A stretch of DNA of 64,000 nt from positions 682,001 to 746,000 of the forward strand of contig NZ_LN999832.1 in NCBI RefSeq assembly GCF_900048035.1, in the 5' to 3' direction. Shown here in pieces: positions 30,629-41,989 of this stretch. The notes beneath the pieces were generated by a model. It was not told where the DNA came from. It made no database searches and saw only the letters and a program-made list of their open reading frames with translations. Made by a program: the position numbers and the translations under genes. The first letter of the stretch is position 1; each line of letters opens with the position of its first letter. This DNA comes from Candidatus Gullanella endobia (GTDB taxonomy: Bacteria > Pseudomonadota > Gammaproteobacteria > Enterobacterales > Enterobacteriaceae).

Positions 30629-31076
30629 TAGTATCTTTTTATGTATTTAGATAAATAAATGATTATCTTCCTTAAGATAAAGGATAAAAAAGATAAAACA
30701 GTTAAATAAGATAATATATTTTTTAAATAGAAACTCTTCTCTAACAAAAAATTTCATATTATTTTTGGTATTAATCTCTAATTTCATAGTAAAAAATCAA
30801 GAATGATATTTCTTAACCCTATAATTATTTTTAGATAAATTTTTATTTTTTCAAGCTTTGAATTTATTTACGTTCGCTTTATCGAGCAATCTCTCTTAGA
30901 GATAAGATAAAAGATTACAACTCTGATAATATGTCATTACTAATGAAAAATTAAAAATTTTTCAGATTGATAAATAAGGTAACAAGCAGATACTATTAAA
31001 AATAGAAAATTTTAGCTACATGTAAATTTGTAATTTTATAAAATTAAATTTTTATCAGATATAACAAATAAAAATA
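30629..31076. other. AT-rich stretch between tRNA-Ile2 and rpoD
   Basis: In E. coli mug lies next to rpoD; I find no trace of it here. Confidence 0.45.
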
Positions 31077-31092
31077 TACTCTCAAGAGAGTA
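31077..31092 (-). terminator. terminator of rpoD
   Basis: On the minus strand TACTCT-CTTG-AGAGTA is followed by TATTTTTATTTG. It lies about 105 bp past the rpoD stop and would close the rpsU-dnaG-rpoD operon. Confidence 0.45.
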
Positions 31093-31196
31093 GGAGATAT
31101 ATATTTTACATGTAATTTAATTTTTTTATTAATCCCAACAGAGAAACCTAAAACGTATTTCTCAGTATATATTTAGTATAGTAGTTGCTTTTAAAC

Positions 31197-33038
31197 TTAA
31201 TCATCTAAAAAACTACGAAGGACTTCAGAACGGCTAGGATGACGTAGCTTACGTAATGCCTTCGCTTCAATTTGACGGATACGCTCACGAGTGACGTCAA
31301 ATTGTTTTCCGACTTCTTCCAGAGTATGGTCAGTATTCATATCGATACCAAACCGCATACGTAGAACTTTAGCTTCACGCGCAGTTAGACTAGCTAATAC
31401 ATCGTGGGTAGCTGAACGCAGACTATCTGCAGTAGCAGAATCAAGCGGTAATTCAAGAGCAGTATCTTCAATAAAATCTCCTAAGTGTGAATCTTCATCA
31501 TCGCCGATAGGCGTTTCCATAGAAATAGGCTCTTTAGCAATCTTGAGTACTTTACGAATTTTATCTTCTGGTATTAGCATACGTTCTGCTAGCTCTTCTG
31601 GTGTTGGTTCTCGCCCTATTTCTTGCAGCATTTGTCGGGAGATACGGTTGAGTTTGTTAATAGTCTCAATCATATGTACTGGAATACGAATAGTACGTGC
31701 TTGATCGGCGATAGAACGGGTAATAGCTTGACGGATCCACCAGGTAGCATAGGTAGAAAATTTATAACCACGACGATATTCAAATTTATCTACTGCCTTC
31801 ATCAAACCGATATTACCCTCCTGAATAAGATCTAAGAATTGTAGACCTCGGTTAGTATATTTTTTAGCAATAGAGATAACTAAACGTAGATTTGCTTCAA
31901 CCATTTCTTTTTTAGCACGTCGGGCTTTAGCCTCGCCGATCGACATACGGCGGTTAATATCTTTTACTTGCTCGATAGTCAAACCGGTTTCTTCTTCAAT
32001 TTGGCGTAGTTTTTTCAGGCTGTGATATACATCGTTATCAACTTCATTCAGTTTTTTCGACCAAGGTTTCTTCATTGCCAAAGCAGCTTTAAACCAATTT
32101 TCGCTAGTTTCATTGCCTGAAAATAATGTAATAAAACTCTTCTTAGGCATCTTGCTAATTTCAACGCATAATTTCATAATTAAACGTTCCTGAGTACGAA
32201 CGCGATCTATCATAACGCGCATGTTATTAACCAAGCAATCAAATTGCTTCGGCACTAAGCGGAATTGTTTAAATACATCGGAAAGATTCAAAATTTCAGC
32301 GGCTGATTTAGCGTGACTTCGTCCGTTGTTTTTGATAACATTTCGGGTGATCTCGTATTGTTCTCGTAGCTCGATAAATTTTTGTCGAGCTAAATCTGGA
32401 TCAATGATATTATCATTATCTGCATTATCATCATCAACCTCTTCATTTTCGTCGTCATCAGTGATTTCATTAGCGGAAAGTTCAGAAACGATATGGGTTG
32501 AGGTAAGTACTATGTCTTTTTCTGCATTAGGGTCAACAAAACCAGTGATAAGATCGGATAAGCGGGTTTCACCAGCTTCAACTCGGTCATGCTGTTCCAG
32601 CAAATAAGTAATAGCTTCAGGATACTCGGCAACTGAGCATTGGACCTGATTAATACCATCTTCAATACGTTTAGCGATATCAATTTCACCTTCACGCGTT
32701 AGTAATGATACAGCGCCCATTTCACGCATATACATACGTACAGGATCAGTAGTTCGCCCAATTTCAGATTCTACGCTAGATAAAACCTGCGCTGCAGCTT
32801 CCGCTGCATCTTCGTCAGTATCAGAGGTGATTTCAGCTAGAAGAAGATCATCAACGTCAGGTGCTTCTTCCATTACCTTAATACCCATATCATTTATCAT
32901 CTGAATGATATCTTCAATTTGATCAGAGTCGATAATATCTTCCGGTAGATGATCATGAACCTCAGCAAAGGTTAAATAGCCTTGCTCTTTACCACGTGTA
33001 ACAAGTAGTTTGAGCTGTGACTGCGGGTTTTGCTCCAT
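31197..33038 (-). CDS. rpoD: RpoD, sigma-70
   Basis: Primary sigma factor. It has 613 residues, exactly as in E. coli. Region 1.1 starts [20 protein letters not shown]. Region 1.2 is [12 protein letters not shown]. The non-conserved region carries an acidic run ([17 protein letters not shown], about 195-212). Region 2 includes [28 protein letters not shown] and [21 protein letters not shown]. Region 4.2 is the helix-turn-helix [22 protein letters not shown] near the end. Last gene of the rpsU-dnaG-rpoD operon, 148 bp after dnaG. As rpoN is a fossil, this may be the main or only sigma factor of the cell besides possible RpoH (not in the window). Confidence 0.99.
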   Translation of the reverse strand: MEQNPQSQLKLLVTRGKEQGYLTFAEVHDHLPEDIIDSDQIEDIIQMINDMGIKVMEEAPDVDDLLLAEITSDTDEDAAEAAAQVLSSVESEIGRTTDPVRMYMREMGAVSLLTREGEIDIAKRIEDGINQVQCSVAEYPEAITYLLEQHDRVEAGETRLSDLITGFVDPNAEKDIVLTSTHIVSELSANEITDDDENEEVDDDNADNDNIIDPDLARQKFIELREQYEITRNVIKNNGRSHAKSAAEILNLSDVFKQFRLVPKQFDCLVNNMRVMIDRVRTQERLIMKLCVEISKMPKKSFITLFSGNETSENWFKAALAMKKPWSKKLNEVDNDVYHSLKKLRQIEEETGLTIEQVKDINRRMSIGEAKARRAKKEMVEANLRLVISIAKKYTNRGLQFLDLIQEGNIGLMKAVDKFEYRRGYKFSTYATWWIRQAITRSIADQARTIRIPVHMIETINKLNRISRQMLQEIGREPTPEELAERMLIPEDKIRKVLKIAKEPISMETPIGDDEDSHLGDFIEDTALELPLDSATADSLRSATHDVLASLTAREAKVLRMRFGIDMNTDHTLEEVGKQFDVTRERIRQIEAKALRKLRHPSRSEVLRSFLDD

Positions 33039-33186
33039 AAGACGGTATCCACACCTCAGAGTAATATTAAGTGTTGGTTTCTATAAGTGCATTAACAAAA
33101 TAGATCTAGGTTTTGTTTAGTGCCGTAGCCAATACAGTATTTATAGCGTCTAGTTCTAATGAATATGAGTAATCAAAGTTCATTAT

Positions 33187-34935
33187 TCAAGTTTTTTTCG
33201 CTAGCGCCTGATTCAGCGACCAAAGCTCTTTTCGTTCTTCAATCGTCAATCCATGAGTTCGATCATAGGCGATAAGTACTTCCTGACGATTCTCAAGTAT
33301 AGAAGCGTAAAGATTCGCTAGGGTATCAACAAATATCACCTCGATTATCTCATCTATAATCATGTGGTTCCAGGTCGCCAAAGTTTCAAGCTGAGGAAAA
33401 AATTTATTCTCCCGATAATATTCTAGTAACTGACCGGTAGTTAACCCTGGCTGAGCCTGGCAAACCTTAACTAATTCTACAAATAATGGTAAACCTGGTT
33501 GAGTTGCTTGTTCTAACCCATGTACTGTAGGTACTAAGGAAGAAAGCTTTGGATATTGTACTAGCAATCCTATAAGTATACGCATAGTAGTACGTTTTAT
33601 CGGTGGTTGTAATGAAATATTTGCTTTCACATTTACTTTAGGTAACAGTTTCTCTAGTTGATTATCGTCAAGTATTCCAAGTTTCTTACCTAGCTCTTGA
33701 CGCAAATAGATACGTAATGTTTCGCCAGGTACTTTATTTATTAGAGGTAATGCTAGCCTGCTCAACTTAGCTCGACCGTCTGGACTACTTAAGTCAACTT
33801 GTGATATAAGAGTGTCAAATAAAAAAGTTGATAGTGGTCTTAATTGTTTAATTTTCTGTTCAAATGCTTCTTTGCCGATTTTTCGTATTAGCGAATCGGG
33901 ATCCTCACCATCTGGTAGAAACATGAAGCATAATTGGCGACCGTCAGTTAAATAGGGAAGTGTATTTTCCAGTGCACGCCAGGCTGCTTTTCGTCCAGCA
34001 CGATCACCATCATAGCAATATATTACTTGATCAGTAACACGATACAGTAGTTGTATATGCTCTGAGGTAGTAGAGGTACCTAATGAAGCCACTGCATAAT
34101 TGATACCAAATTGTACCAATGTTACAACGTCCATATATCCTTCAACAACAAGTAATCTAGATAATTTCCGATGATTATTCTTGGCTTCATAAAAACCATA
34201 TAATTGACGATTTTTATGAAAAATATCAGTTTCAGGTGAATTTAAGTATTTTGGTTGACCCTCACCCAATATTCGTCCACCGAAAGCAATAACTCGTCCG
34301 CGTTTATCACGAATAGGAAACATAATTCGATTACGAAAACGATCATAAGTACGACCGTTATCATTTTGAACTAGCATACCAGCATTGTTAAGTAATACGA
34401 TATCCTCTGACGAATAACAGAAACGTTTATAGATATTATCCCAACCAGGCGGTGCGAATCCGATACCAAAATAATTAATAATCATTTTGTTCAATCCACG
34501 CTGATTAAGATAATGGAGTGCATCTGATGCTACTTTTGTTTTCAATATCTGTTGATAAAAGTTATTTAATTGATTCATTACTTGATATAGGTTTTTTCTC
34601 TGATATTGTTTTTTCTGGTTCAGAACTATACCTGTTTCATATGGCACTTCAAGACTATACTGGGCGGCAAGTTCTTCGATAGATTCGACGAATTCCAGTC
34701 GGTCGTAATGCATCAGAAAATCGATAGCGTTACCATGAGCATTACAACCAAAACAATGGTAGAATTGTTTTTCTCCGTTTACGGTAAATGATGGAGTTTT
34801 CTCTTGATGAAATGGACAACAAGTAAGAAAATTTTTGCCTTGTTTTTTAAGTCTTATTCTCGCATCGATTAGATCAACAATATCAGTTCGTGCCAATAAT
34901 TCATTAATAAATACACGTGGGATTCGTCCAATCAT
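33187..34935 (-). CDS. dnaG: DnaG, replication primase
   Basis: Makes RNA primers at the replication fork. It has 582 residues against 581 in E. coli. The zinc-binding domain has C40, H43, C61 and C64 (CCPFHQEKTPSF ... HCFGCNAHG). The TOPRIM catalytic core has VVEGYMDVV and YDGDRAGRKAAWRALE. The DnaB-binding C-terminal domain (from about residue 435) is present and ends SLNQALAKK. It is the middle gene of the macromolecular synthesis operon; the intrinsic hairpin between rpsU and dnaG limits its expression relative to S21, as in E. coli. Confidence 0.99.
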   Translation of the reverse strand: MIGRIPRVFINELLARTDIVDLIDARIRLKKQGKNFLTCCPFHQEKTPSFTVNGEKQFYHCFGCNAHGNAIDFLMHYDRLEFVESIEELAAQYSLEVPYETGIVLNQKKQYQRKNLYQVMNQLNNFYQQILKTKVASDALHYLNQRGLNKMIINYFGIGFAPPGWDNIYKRFCYSSEDIVLLNNAGMLVQNDNGRTYDRFRNRIMFPIRDKRGRVIAFGGRILGEGQPKYLNSPETDIFHKNRQLYGFYEAKNNHRKLSRLLVVEGYMDVVTLVQFGINYAVASLGTSTTSEHIQLLYRVTDQVIYCYDGDRAGRKAAWRALENTLPYLTDGRQLCFMFLPDGEDPDSLIRKIGKEAFEQKIKQLRPLSTFLFDTLISQVDLSSPDGRAKLSRLALPLINKVPGETLRIYLRQELGKKLGILDDNQLEKLLPKVNVKANISLQPPIKRTTMRILIGLLVQYPKLSSLVPTVHGLEQATQPGLPLFVELVKVCQAQPGLTTGQLLEYYRENKFFPQLETLATWNHMIIDEIIEVIFVDTLANLYASILENRQEVLIAYDRTHGLTIEERKELWSLNQALAKKT

Positions 34936-34959
34936 AAGTTTCTATATTAGGTAAATACC

Positions 34960-35000
34960 TTGACAAAAACAAGCCGTGCTATCCTTCTGGATAGCACGGC
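34960..35000 (-). terminator. attenuating terminator between rpsU and dnaG
   Basis: A GC-rich perfect 12-bp stem, GCCGTGCTATCC (34973-34984) and GGATAGCACGGC (34989-35000) with loop TTCT. On the minus strand it is followed by TTGTTTTTGTC. E. coli has the operon's internal partial terminator in the same gap. The contrast with the AT-rich surroundings shows selection to keep it. Confidence 0.85.
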
Positions 35001-35064
35001 CTTTATGTATAAAAACTAAATCTACAGATTAATTACGTAACCAGGATTGATATTACCTTAAAAA

Positions 35065-35280
35065 TTAATACAATCTAACCCGGCGTACGTTTTCGCGAAC
35101 CAGTTTTTTAGCGTGACGTTTAACGGCACACGCCTGAGCGCGCTTACGTTCAGTTGTTGGTTTTTCATAGAACTCGCGACGACGAACTTCAGCTAGAATT
35201 CCTGCTTTTTCACAGGAACGCTTAAAACGACGTACTGCTATGTCAAATGGCTCGTTTTCACGTACTTTGATTACTGGCAT
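35065..35280 (-). CDS. rpsU: 30S ribosomal protein S21
   Basis: Small-subunit protein that promotes pairing of the 3' end of 16S rRNA with the Shine-Dalgarno sequence. It has 71 residues, the E. coli length, and is almost identical: [42 protein letters not shown] and a basic tail ending RRVRLY. First gene of the rpsU-dnaG-rpoD operon, with an attenuator 65 bp after its stop. It is divergent from tsaD. Confidence 0.98.
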   Translation of the reverse strand: MPVIKVRENEPFDIAVRRFKRSCEKAGILAEVRRREFYEKPTTERKRAQACAVKRHAKKLVRENVRRVRLY

Positions 35281-35735
35281 GTACTTCTTTCACCTCAATA
35301 AAATTTAGATTATATTAAATAACCTGTCACATTTTTTTAAAAACATTTAATTTTACTTTTAATTTACCTGTCTTGTAAAGCATCTCTATATGATATTAAT
35401 AACTAAATATCAATAGAAAATAGCTTTATATGGAAAATAGCCTTTATATAGAGAACAAGATAAAACGAAATTAACAATAAATATACTATCATTATGCAAA
35501 ATTACGATATAGCATTACGAATATTTATTTAAAACTTCTAAAGAAAATAATAGGATCTCGATGGAACATTACAGAATTTTATTACGATCTAGTTAATTAT
35601 TATAACTATTTTATATAGTATAACATAGTTATAATAATTGACGATTAATAAATATTTTTTGTTAAAATCTCTCTTTGTTATGATACACAACGATAAAATA
35701 TAAAAAATGCACTAGAAAAAATGGTTATAATAATT
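35281..35735. promoter_or_regulatory. divergent rpsU/tsaD control region
   Basis: AT-rich region between rpsU (minus) and tsaD (plus); it should hold both promoters. It contains an inverted repeat with 15-bp perfect arms (35595-35609 and 35625-35639), extended to 18 bp with one G-T pair. No box could be assigned with confidence. Confidence 0.4.
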
Positions 35736-36761
35736 ATGCGCGTATTAGGTATTGAAACTTCATGCGATGAAACCGGCATAGCAATTTATGATCAAAAAAA
35801 AGGGTTGCTAGCTAATCAACTTTATAGTCAAGTAAAATTACACGCTGATTATGGTGGTGTAGTGCCAGAGTTAGCGTCTCGTGATCATATTCGAAAAACT
35901 GTACCACTTATCCAGGCAGCATTATCTGAAGCCCGATTGAATGGATTAGAATTAGAGATAGATGGAGTAGCCTACACCGCTGGTCCTGGATTAGTAAGTA
36001 CTTTAATGGTAGGTGCTACTATCGGTCGTGCTCTAGCTTATGCTTGGGGAGTACCAGCTATCGCTGTTAACCATATGGAAGGACATTTACTATCACCTAT
36101 GTTAGAGATGAATCCACCAGAATTCCCGTTTTTAGCTCTGTTAGTTTCCGGAGCTCATACCCAACTTATTGCTGCAACAGGAATCGGAAAATATCAATTA
36201 CTAGGAGAGTCTATTGATGATGCTGCTGGCGAGGCTTTTGATAAAACAGCCAAGTTGCTTGGCTTAGACTATCCCGGCGGTCCAATGTTATCACGTATTG
36301 CTCAGAATGGTATGCCAGGGCGTTATACATTTCCGCGTCCTATGACTGATCGTCCAGGATTATCTTTCAGCTTTTCTGGACTGAAAACTTTTGCAGCGAA
36401 TATTATTCGAACCGGTCCAGATAATTACCAGATGCGTGCTGATGTTGCACGGGCATTTGAGGAAGCAATAGTAGAAACGCTCATAATAAAATGCCAGCGT
36501 GCACTTGATCTAACAGGTTTTCAACGATTAGTTATGGCCGGTGGCGTTAGTACTAATCAATTACTGCGCATGAATATGAGTAAAATGATGCAGCAACGTG
36601 GTGGTGAAGCATTTTATGCTCGTCCTGACTTTTGTACGGATAATGGTGCTATGATTGCATACGCTGGTATGCTGCGTTTGCAGGGTGGATCACAAACAAG
36701 TTTAATGATATCAGTATATCCGCGCTGGCCAATAGAGGAATTACCGGCGATTATTACTTAA
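35736..36761 (+). CDS. tsaD: TsaD, tRNA N6-threonylcarbamoyladenosine synthase subunit
   Basis: Transfers the threonylcarbamoyl group to A37 of tRNAs reading ANN codons, in complex with TsaB and TsaE (not in the window). From the ATG at 35736 it has 341 residues against 337 and begins [19 protein letters not shown] as in E. coli; the ATG at 35721 would add five extra residues. Metal-binding histidines are H113 and H117 in HMEGH. Other conserved blocks: [25 protein letters not shown] (E. coli VSGGHTQL), [21 protein letters not shown] and the late metal aspartate in [12 protein letters not shown]. tRNA-Ile2, which carries t6A37, is in the same window. Confidence 0.97.
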   Translation: MRVLGIETSCDETGIAIYDQKKGLLANQLYSQVKLHADYGGVVPELASRDHIRKTVPLIQAALSEARLNGLELEIDGVAYTAGPGLVSTLMVGATIGRALAYAWGVPAIAVNHMEGHLLSPMLEMNPPEFPFLALLVSGAHTQLIAATGIGKYQLLGESIDDAAGEAFDKTAKLLGLDYPGGPMLSRIAQNGMPGRYTFPRPMTDRPGLSFSFSGLKTFAANIIRTGPDNYQMRADVARAFEEAIVETLIIKCQRALDLTGFQRLVMAGGVSTNQLLRMNMSKMMQQRGGEAFYARPDFCTDNGAMIAYAGMLRLQGGSQTSLMISVYPRWPIEELPAIIT

Positions 36762-36819
36762 ATTAATATTTTTCCGATTCATATCACGATATCATTTTCA
36801 ACAATATCAAATGAGATTT

Positions 36820-37360
36820 TCTTGATTATGTTGAAGTCATTTTATATCAACTTGATGATCTAGTAATACTAGACAGGAAAAATTACAACTAGAAAAATAA
36901 ACTGTGTTTTGAACTACCAGATATAGAATAGAGAAATCAAAGTACTTATAATCATTTCAAGCGAAAAGTAACTAGAAAAGAGTTTTATTAAAAACTAAAA
37001 ATCTATTCTTAAGTTAGATAATTTATAACTAATTAAAGCAATAGTCTCAAGTGAGATAATGATTTATTTTAGTAATAAAGCAAAAAGAAATTAAATAAAT
37101 ATGAATAAAAACAGCAATTGCAATTAAACCTAGACAGACTGGTAATAGTCCTATTCTGTAGCCAATCTAAATTGGAATTATCCCTTTTTTTTAAAAAATC
37201 GAAAATTATTATACTCACAAAAGCTTACTATTAAACTAAAAATATATTTTTAATACCTAAGTTATTAAATTCGATAGTTTTCAGATCTATAAAGTAGGTA
37301 AGATTATAGATCAAAATTGTAATGAGAATTGAAACAAATAAGTAATTAAATATTACGATA
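36820..37360 (-). pseudogene. plsY: plsY fossil (glycerol-3-phosphate acyltransferase)
   Basis: E. coli has plsY between tsaD and folB. The minus strand near 37110-37165 gives GLLPVCLGLIAIAVFIHIY, matching FWLGLIAIAACLGHIW of PlsY. Upstream (about 37245-37340), NYLFQFSLQF...LPTL...LSNLIT-stop-VLK runs in register with AYLCGSISSAI...LPDPRTSGSGNPGATNVLR. Stops interrupt it and the second glycine-rich loop is not readable. PlsY acylates glycerol-3-phosphate from acyl-phosphate; PlsB, if present elsewhere, could replace it. Confidence 0.7.
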
Positions 37361-37486
37361 CTAATCGTGGTAATTTTTATAAAAATATTCCATTTATTAA
37401 AACTTATTTTATTTTTATTCTCTAGATAGAGAATACCTTTTTCTAAAGAAAATAGTATTCGGTAATCATAAAAACTGAGTATTCAT

Positions 37487-37846
37487 ATGGATATTATATT
37501 TATTGAACAACTAACAGTAATGGCAATTATAGGAATCTATGATTGGGAAAAACAAAAATTTCAAAAATTAGTATTCGATCTAGAGATAGGTTGGAACAAG
37601 CGTCCTTTACCATACAGTGATGATATTTCCGATTGCTTAAATTATACGGATGTTACTAATGCCATATTGTCGCTAGTAAGTAGTAAGCGTTTCGCATTAA
37701 TAGAATGCGTTGCTGAAGAGACAGCAGAGCAACTAATAAGTCAATTTAAAATACCATGGGTACGAATAAAACTAAGCAAACCTAGCGCGGTACCACAGGC
37801 GATCAATGTTGGTATTATAATTGAACGTGGGAAACAAAAAGTATAG
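37487..37846 (+). CDS. folB: FolB, dihydroneopterin aldolase
   Basis: Cleaves 7,8-dihydroneopterin to 6-hydroxymethyl-7,8-dihydropterin in folate synthesis. It has 119 residues against 122 in E. coli. Key residues are visible: E21 in GIYDWE, Y53 in CLNYTDV, and the catalytic lysine in WVRIKLSKP (K98). It ends VGIIIERGKQKV. GAG lies 9 bases before the ATG. Its retention implies the cell still makes folate precursors, though loss of aroA (63840-64000) questions the source of chorismate and p-aminobenzoate. Confidence 0.95.
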   Translation: MDIIFIEQLTVMAIIGIYDWEKQKFQKLVFDLEIGWNKRPLPYSDDISDCLNYTDVTNAILSLVSSKRFALIECVAEETAEQLISQFKIPWVRIKLSKPSAVPQAINVGIIIERGKQKV

Positions 37847-37982
37847 AACATAAATGACAGAAAATATTTTCTCATTCGATTACAATAAAATTATCGTATG
37901 TTTATTCAATTTTTTTAGAAATTTTCTGATTGATCTACTACATACTACTATTTTATTGTCATGGTTTTGAGAGAAGCGTTGT

Positions 37983-38804
37983 ATGATAGATATGTATGAG
38001 TGGGTTATTGCATTCATTCTAGGTGTAGTAGAAGGATTAACGGAATTTTTACCGATTTCTTCAACGGGACATATGATATTAGTCGGTAATTTGCTTAATT
38101 TTACAAGTGATAAAGCTAAAACTTTTGAGATTATTATTCAATTTAGCTCCATTCTAGCAGTAGTAGTAGTTTTTTGGCGCAGACTTTTTAGTCTTATTGG
38201 TATTCATTTTAGCCAGTTTCCTAGGAATGACATCGGTCATACTCGTCTTCATCTAGGTCATATTTTACTAGGCATAATTCCAGCGGTATTGCTGGGCTTA
38301 GTATTTCACAAGCAAATTAAAAATATTTTTTCATTAATTTACGTGATATATGCTATGATAGCTGGTAGTATGCTTTTATTATTAGGAGAATGGTTCAAAC
38401 CTAAGATACCGCGTGCATCAGGTATCGATGATTTGACTTATATCCAAGCATTTCTCATTGGTTGCTTTCAATGTCTAGGGCTTTTGCCTGGTTTCTCTCG
38501 CTCTGGTGCTACTATCAGCGGTGGTTTAATAGTTAGTGTTAGTCGTTATGCTGCATCGGAATTCTCTTTTGTTCTAGCAGTACCAATGATATTAGGCGCA
38601 ACTATATTAGAACTATATAAAAGCCTAATACTTCTCACTTGGCAAGATTTGCCAATGTTTGCTATCGGCTTTTTTACTAGCTTTATGATATCGCTACTTA
38701 CTATTAAATTTTTTATGAAAATTATTAAAAGTATTTCATTTATACCATTTGCTATTTACCGTTTTATTCTAGCGATAGTAGTTTATTGGATCTTGATTAC
38801 CTAA
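37983..38804 (+). CDS. uppP: UppP, undecaprenyl-diphosphatase
   Basis: Inner-membrane enzyme (BacA) that dephosphorylates undecaprenyl pyrophosphate to renew the lipid carrier for cell-wall and glycan synthesis. It has 273 residues, the E. coli length. Active-site motifs: [14 protein letters not shown] (E17, E21, H30) and [13 protein letters not shown] (near 170-182). Several hydrophobic helices end with [15 protein letters not shown]. It lies 136 bp after folB on the same strand, as in E. coli. Retention is notable given the dead murA; the carrier is still needed if mur precursors come from elsewhere. Confidence 0.97.
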   Translation: MIDMYEWVIAFILGVVEGLTEFLPISSTGHMILVGNLLNFTSDKAKTFEIIIQFSSILAVVVVFWRRLFSLIGIHFSQFPRNDIGHTRLHLGHILLGIIPAVLLGLVFHKQIKNIFSLIYVIYAMIAGSMLLLLGEWFKPKIPRASGIDDLTYIQAFLIGCFQCLGLLPGFSRSGATISGGLIVSVSRYAASEFSFVLAVPMILGATILELYKSLILLTWQDLPMFAIGFFTSFMISLLTIKFFMKIIKSISFIPFAIYRFILAIVVYWILIT

Positions 38805-39032
38805 TTAGCTATTTTGATCTTGATTATCATTGTTTACTTTATATTATATTCTATTACCTTCTCTATACTTACATGAAAAGTAATGAAAAGATTAGTTTAA
38901 TTTTATTAAATGAAATTTTCATGTTATCTATTTTATGACATATTTTGCTTGTACTGATACCGATTATGTACTATTATATATAGTAGTATCATATAATATT
39001 ATAATGATCAGTCTCGGATAATTTTAGTATTA
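38805..39032. other. convergent gap between uppP and cca
   Basis: Short AT-rich gap between converging genes; no clear terminator seen. Confidence 0.5.
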
Positions 39033-40256
39033 TTATCTTTCTATCATTTGCTTCCAATTTACTAATGCTTGCTGTCGTCTTCGGTCAAGCTCTTTACTAA
39101 TATATATACCACTGAATCCCGCCTCTATTACATCACGCACACTAATTGAACTAGTTATGTAGAATGCGTCTCGCAAAAAATCTCCCTTTGGATAAGTATA
39201 GTTATCGAACTCAGCAAGGCTACGAGCTTCAGCTTCGTTTACGAGAATTATCTGTTCTAGACGCGTCGCTCGGCGCCAGACATCAATATCTTTAAATAGC
39301 TTTATCAATGCTTTTGGTTGTAAACTTTTAACACAGCTCAATAAATTATGGTAGCGTGCTACGATCATAGCCAAATCGCGAAGCGGATTAGGTACTTTTA
39401 AGCGTTGACATAACGTTTTCACTATTTGTAATCCAGATAAGTCACAATTATAATGACCTGTTAATAGATTATGTGGTATGAATTTTTTTCCCATATCGTG
39501 ACAAAGTGTAGCGAAGCGTACTGCAATATCTTCTGTTAATCGGGCTACTATTGATAATGTCATCAAGGTATGGATTCCAGTGTTGATTTTTGGGTGACAT
39601 TTATCTGAGGCTGAGATATTAAATAATGCATCTACTTCTGGAAACAACACTTTTAATGCACCACAATCACGCAGAACCTGAAAATATACTTGTGGGTTAC
39701 GAGTTGATAATGCCCGCTCAGTCTCTTTCCAGACACGTTCTGGCGATAGAATAGATAACTCGTTAGTCATCTGTTGCATCAATCTCATTGTTTCCGGTAC
39801 GATACGGAAATTTAGATGGGTAAAACGTGCAGCAAAACGGGCAACCCGCAATACACGCAGTGGGTCTTCACTAAAAGCATCGGAAACATGGCGAAATAGA
39901 CGCTGACGAATATCTCGCTGTCCCTGATAAGGATCAATCAAATTACCTTGGTCATCAATGGCAATAGCATTGATGGTAAGATCGCGACGACGTAGATCTT
40001 CTTCTAAAGTAACTTCCGGCGAAGTATAACAGATAAAACTAGTATAGCCATGACCAGATTTTCTTTCTGTGCGAGCAAGAGCATACTCTTCATGGCTTTC
40101 GGGATGTAAAAAAACTGGAAAATCTTTTCCGACTTGCTGATAACCTTGTTCTAACAATTCCTGAGAAGTTGCACCTACCACTACCCAATCTCGTTCATGG
40201 ACGCGAAGCTGCAATAGACTGTCACGTACAGCACCACCGACTAAATATTTTTTCAC
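39033..40256 (-). CDS. cca: Cca, CCA-adding tRNA nucleotidyltransferase
   Basis: Adds or repairs the 3' CCA of tRNAs. It has 407 residues against 412 in E. coli. The class II nucleotidyltransferase core is intact: YLVGGAVRD, the metal pair in HERDWVV (E and D; some relatives also have E), [23 protein letters not shown] and [16 protein letters not shown]. The C-terminal HD domain keeps CHDMGK, but the glycine-histidine loop HHHGHGPAG of E. coli is changed to [10 protein letters not shown], so phosphohydrolase activity may be lost. Both tRNAs of the window lack an encoded CCA, which makes this gene essential here, while in E. coli it only repairs ends. Confidence 0.96.
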   Translation of the reverse strand: MKKYLVGGAVRDSLLQLRVHERDWVVVGATSQELLEQGYQQVGKDFPVFLHPESHEEYALARTERKSGHGYTSFICYTSPEVTLEEDLRRRDLTINAIAIDDQGNLIDPYQGQRDIRQRLFRHVSDAFSEDPLRVLRVARFAARFTHLNFRIVPETMRLMQQMTNELSILSPERVWKETERALSTRNPQVYFQVLRDCGALKVLFPEVDALFNISASDKCHPKINTGIHTLMTLSIVARLTEDIAVRFATLCHDMGKKFIPHNLLTGHYNCDLSGLQIVKTLCQRLKVPNPLRDLAMIVARYHNLLSCVKSLQPKALIKLFKDIDVWRRATRLEQIILVNEAEARSLAEFDNYTYPKGDFLRDAFYITSSISVRDVIEAGFSGIYISKELDRRRQQALVNWKQMIER

Positions 40257-41989
40257 AATTCTCTCTTAGCAAGAGCTAGTATTAGTTATATAGTTACATT
40301 CATTAAGCATAGTTATATTTTTTAGCATGATTCATAGTTCTCTATTTCGTAATAATTTTAATTTATATAATGGTCTTCATTTTAAATTATAAAATAATAT
40401 ATAACAATAAAAATTTAGTATTAGACTCATGTTAGCTATATAATCAACATATATGAATTATTATAAAATTTTATTTGTTATCAGTTTATTTTAATTTAAT
40501 ATTTAAGTTATCTAAGATAATACGTATCTCTATAATATATTATCACATAATATTCACTTTTTAAAAAATTATACGATGCTTATAACTTTAATATAACGAT
40601 ATAATACTAAATATGAAATAAATATTGCTATCACACGAAGAACAAAACCACTACTATAGATAGTAAATAATAATATTGTTTACACGTAACATATAGATAA
40701 ATTTCAGTTATATGTATAACAAAAACTGTACGCTGTAAATTGCAATTGAAAAAAGAAACAATAATAAATCTATTAAAATAAGTGTTTTGTTTCTTAATTG
40801 TATGAAATTATTTTTTAATTATTTATTTATTCTAAATATAAAAACTAAACGTTAATATTTACTATATTAATTGATAAATTAATCACTATGAATTACGTAA
40901 ATATTAATTAATTTTTCTTATGTCTACTTCGATAGTAGTATAAAAACACTGCAAGTTGAAAAGTAATAATTAATATATGATTAATATTGATTAACGATAT
41001 AATCCTATTGAAGTTAGCTAGGAATAATTATTAATTGATGAATGAATTGCATTTGTTATATGATCTTATTATAATAAGTATTATTTACGTGCAGATTTTT
41101 AACCTTTATTAAAATATCAATGAAATTTTTATCTAGTAAGCTAAGCATTAAAAAATATTGATTATTTTTGTCTTGATTTTGACTATAGTATAGATATATT
41201 CTGCAGCACAAATGATATTACTTCATAAGTATCACTAATTCTAAATACGAAGGTATTAGAAAATTTATAATTATTTTTTGTAAGATTAATTATATCTTCT
41301 TTTTTCTTGCTTTATAAATAGTTTCTATCCGTAGAAATTACTGGATGCTTGATTATTCTTACTAATACTAATTAGAGACTATTTAATCTGTCTAATGGAT
41401 ACTAGAATCTAGGCTTTGATTCAATAGATATGAAGACTAATAATCGCTATTCACAGACGATTTATATATCTATATAATGGAAAAATTTAATCTTTACAGT
41501 TATTACTTATGCCTAAGTAGATAACTAAAATTAAATTATATTTAGATTTTATAAAAATTTTTATAAATATATATAATATAATTATTTATAATTGTTAGAA
41601 TTTTAGTTATAATACTTTCTTCGTATACAGACTATCTGATTAATAATTTCTAATCTGTTAATATTTATATTAATATACACAAATAAAATAATATCTTATT
41701 AAATAGTAATAAGATATTATTTTGTCTCCCTATCGTACAAAATGTTTATTATTTGATTTAAATATTCTATTATTTAGAAATCAATAAAAATATTTTTACA
41801 AAATTCTAATATTTGATTAGAAATAAAATAAATATTTTAATATTAAAACCAATGAAAGTAGTATCATTAATATTTTTAATCTTTAATACTGTACTAAATT
41901 ATTATAAAACTTTAATTAAAATACTAGAATTTCTTAACAAAGAAATATTATCATAGATATCAACAATAACAATAGAATATATAGAGTTA
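40257..41989. other. AT-rich desert between cca and the hldE fossil
   Basis: E. coli has ygiM, ygiF and glnE here (over 4 kb). Only 1.7 kb is left and no trace could be assigned. A perfect 17-bp inverted repeat at 41685-41723 is listed separately. Confidence 0.5.
41685..41723. repeat. perfect 17-bp inverted repeat
   Basis: Arms AAAATAATATCTTATTA (41685-41701) and its complement (41707-41723), loop AATAG. On the plus strand the right arm ends in TTTT, so it could act as a terminator for the former glnE transcript. Confidence 0.6.

Noticed and set aside
31291-31704. Open frames opposite rpoD (31291-32607)
   Set aside because: Antisense shadows of the conserved rpoD coding sequence.
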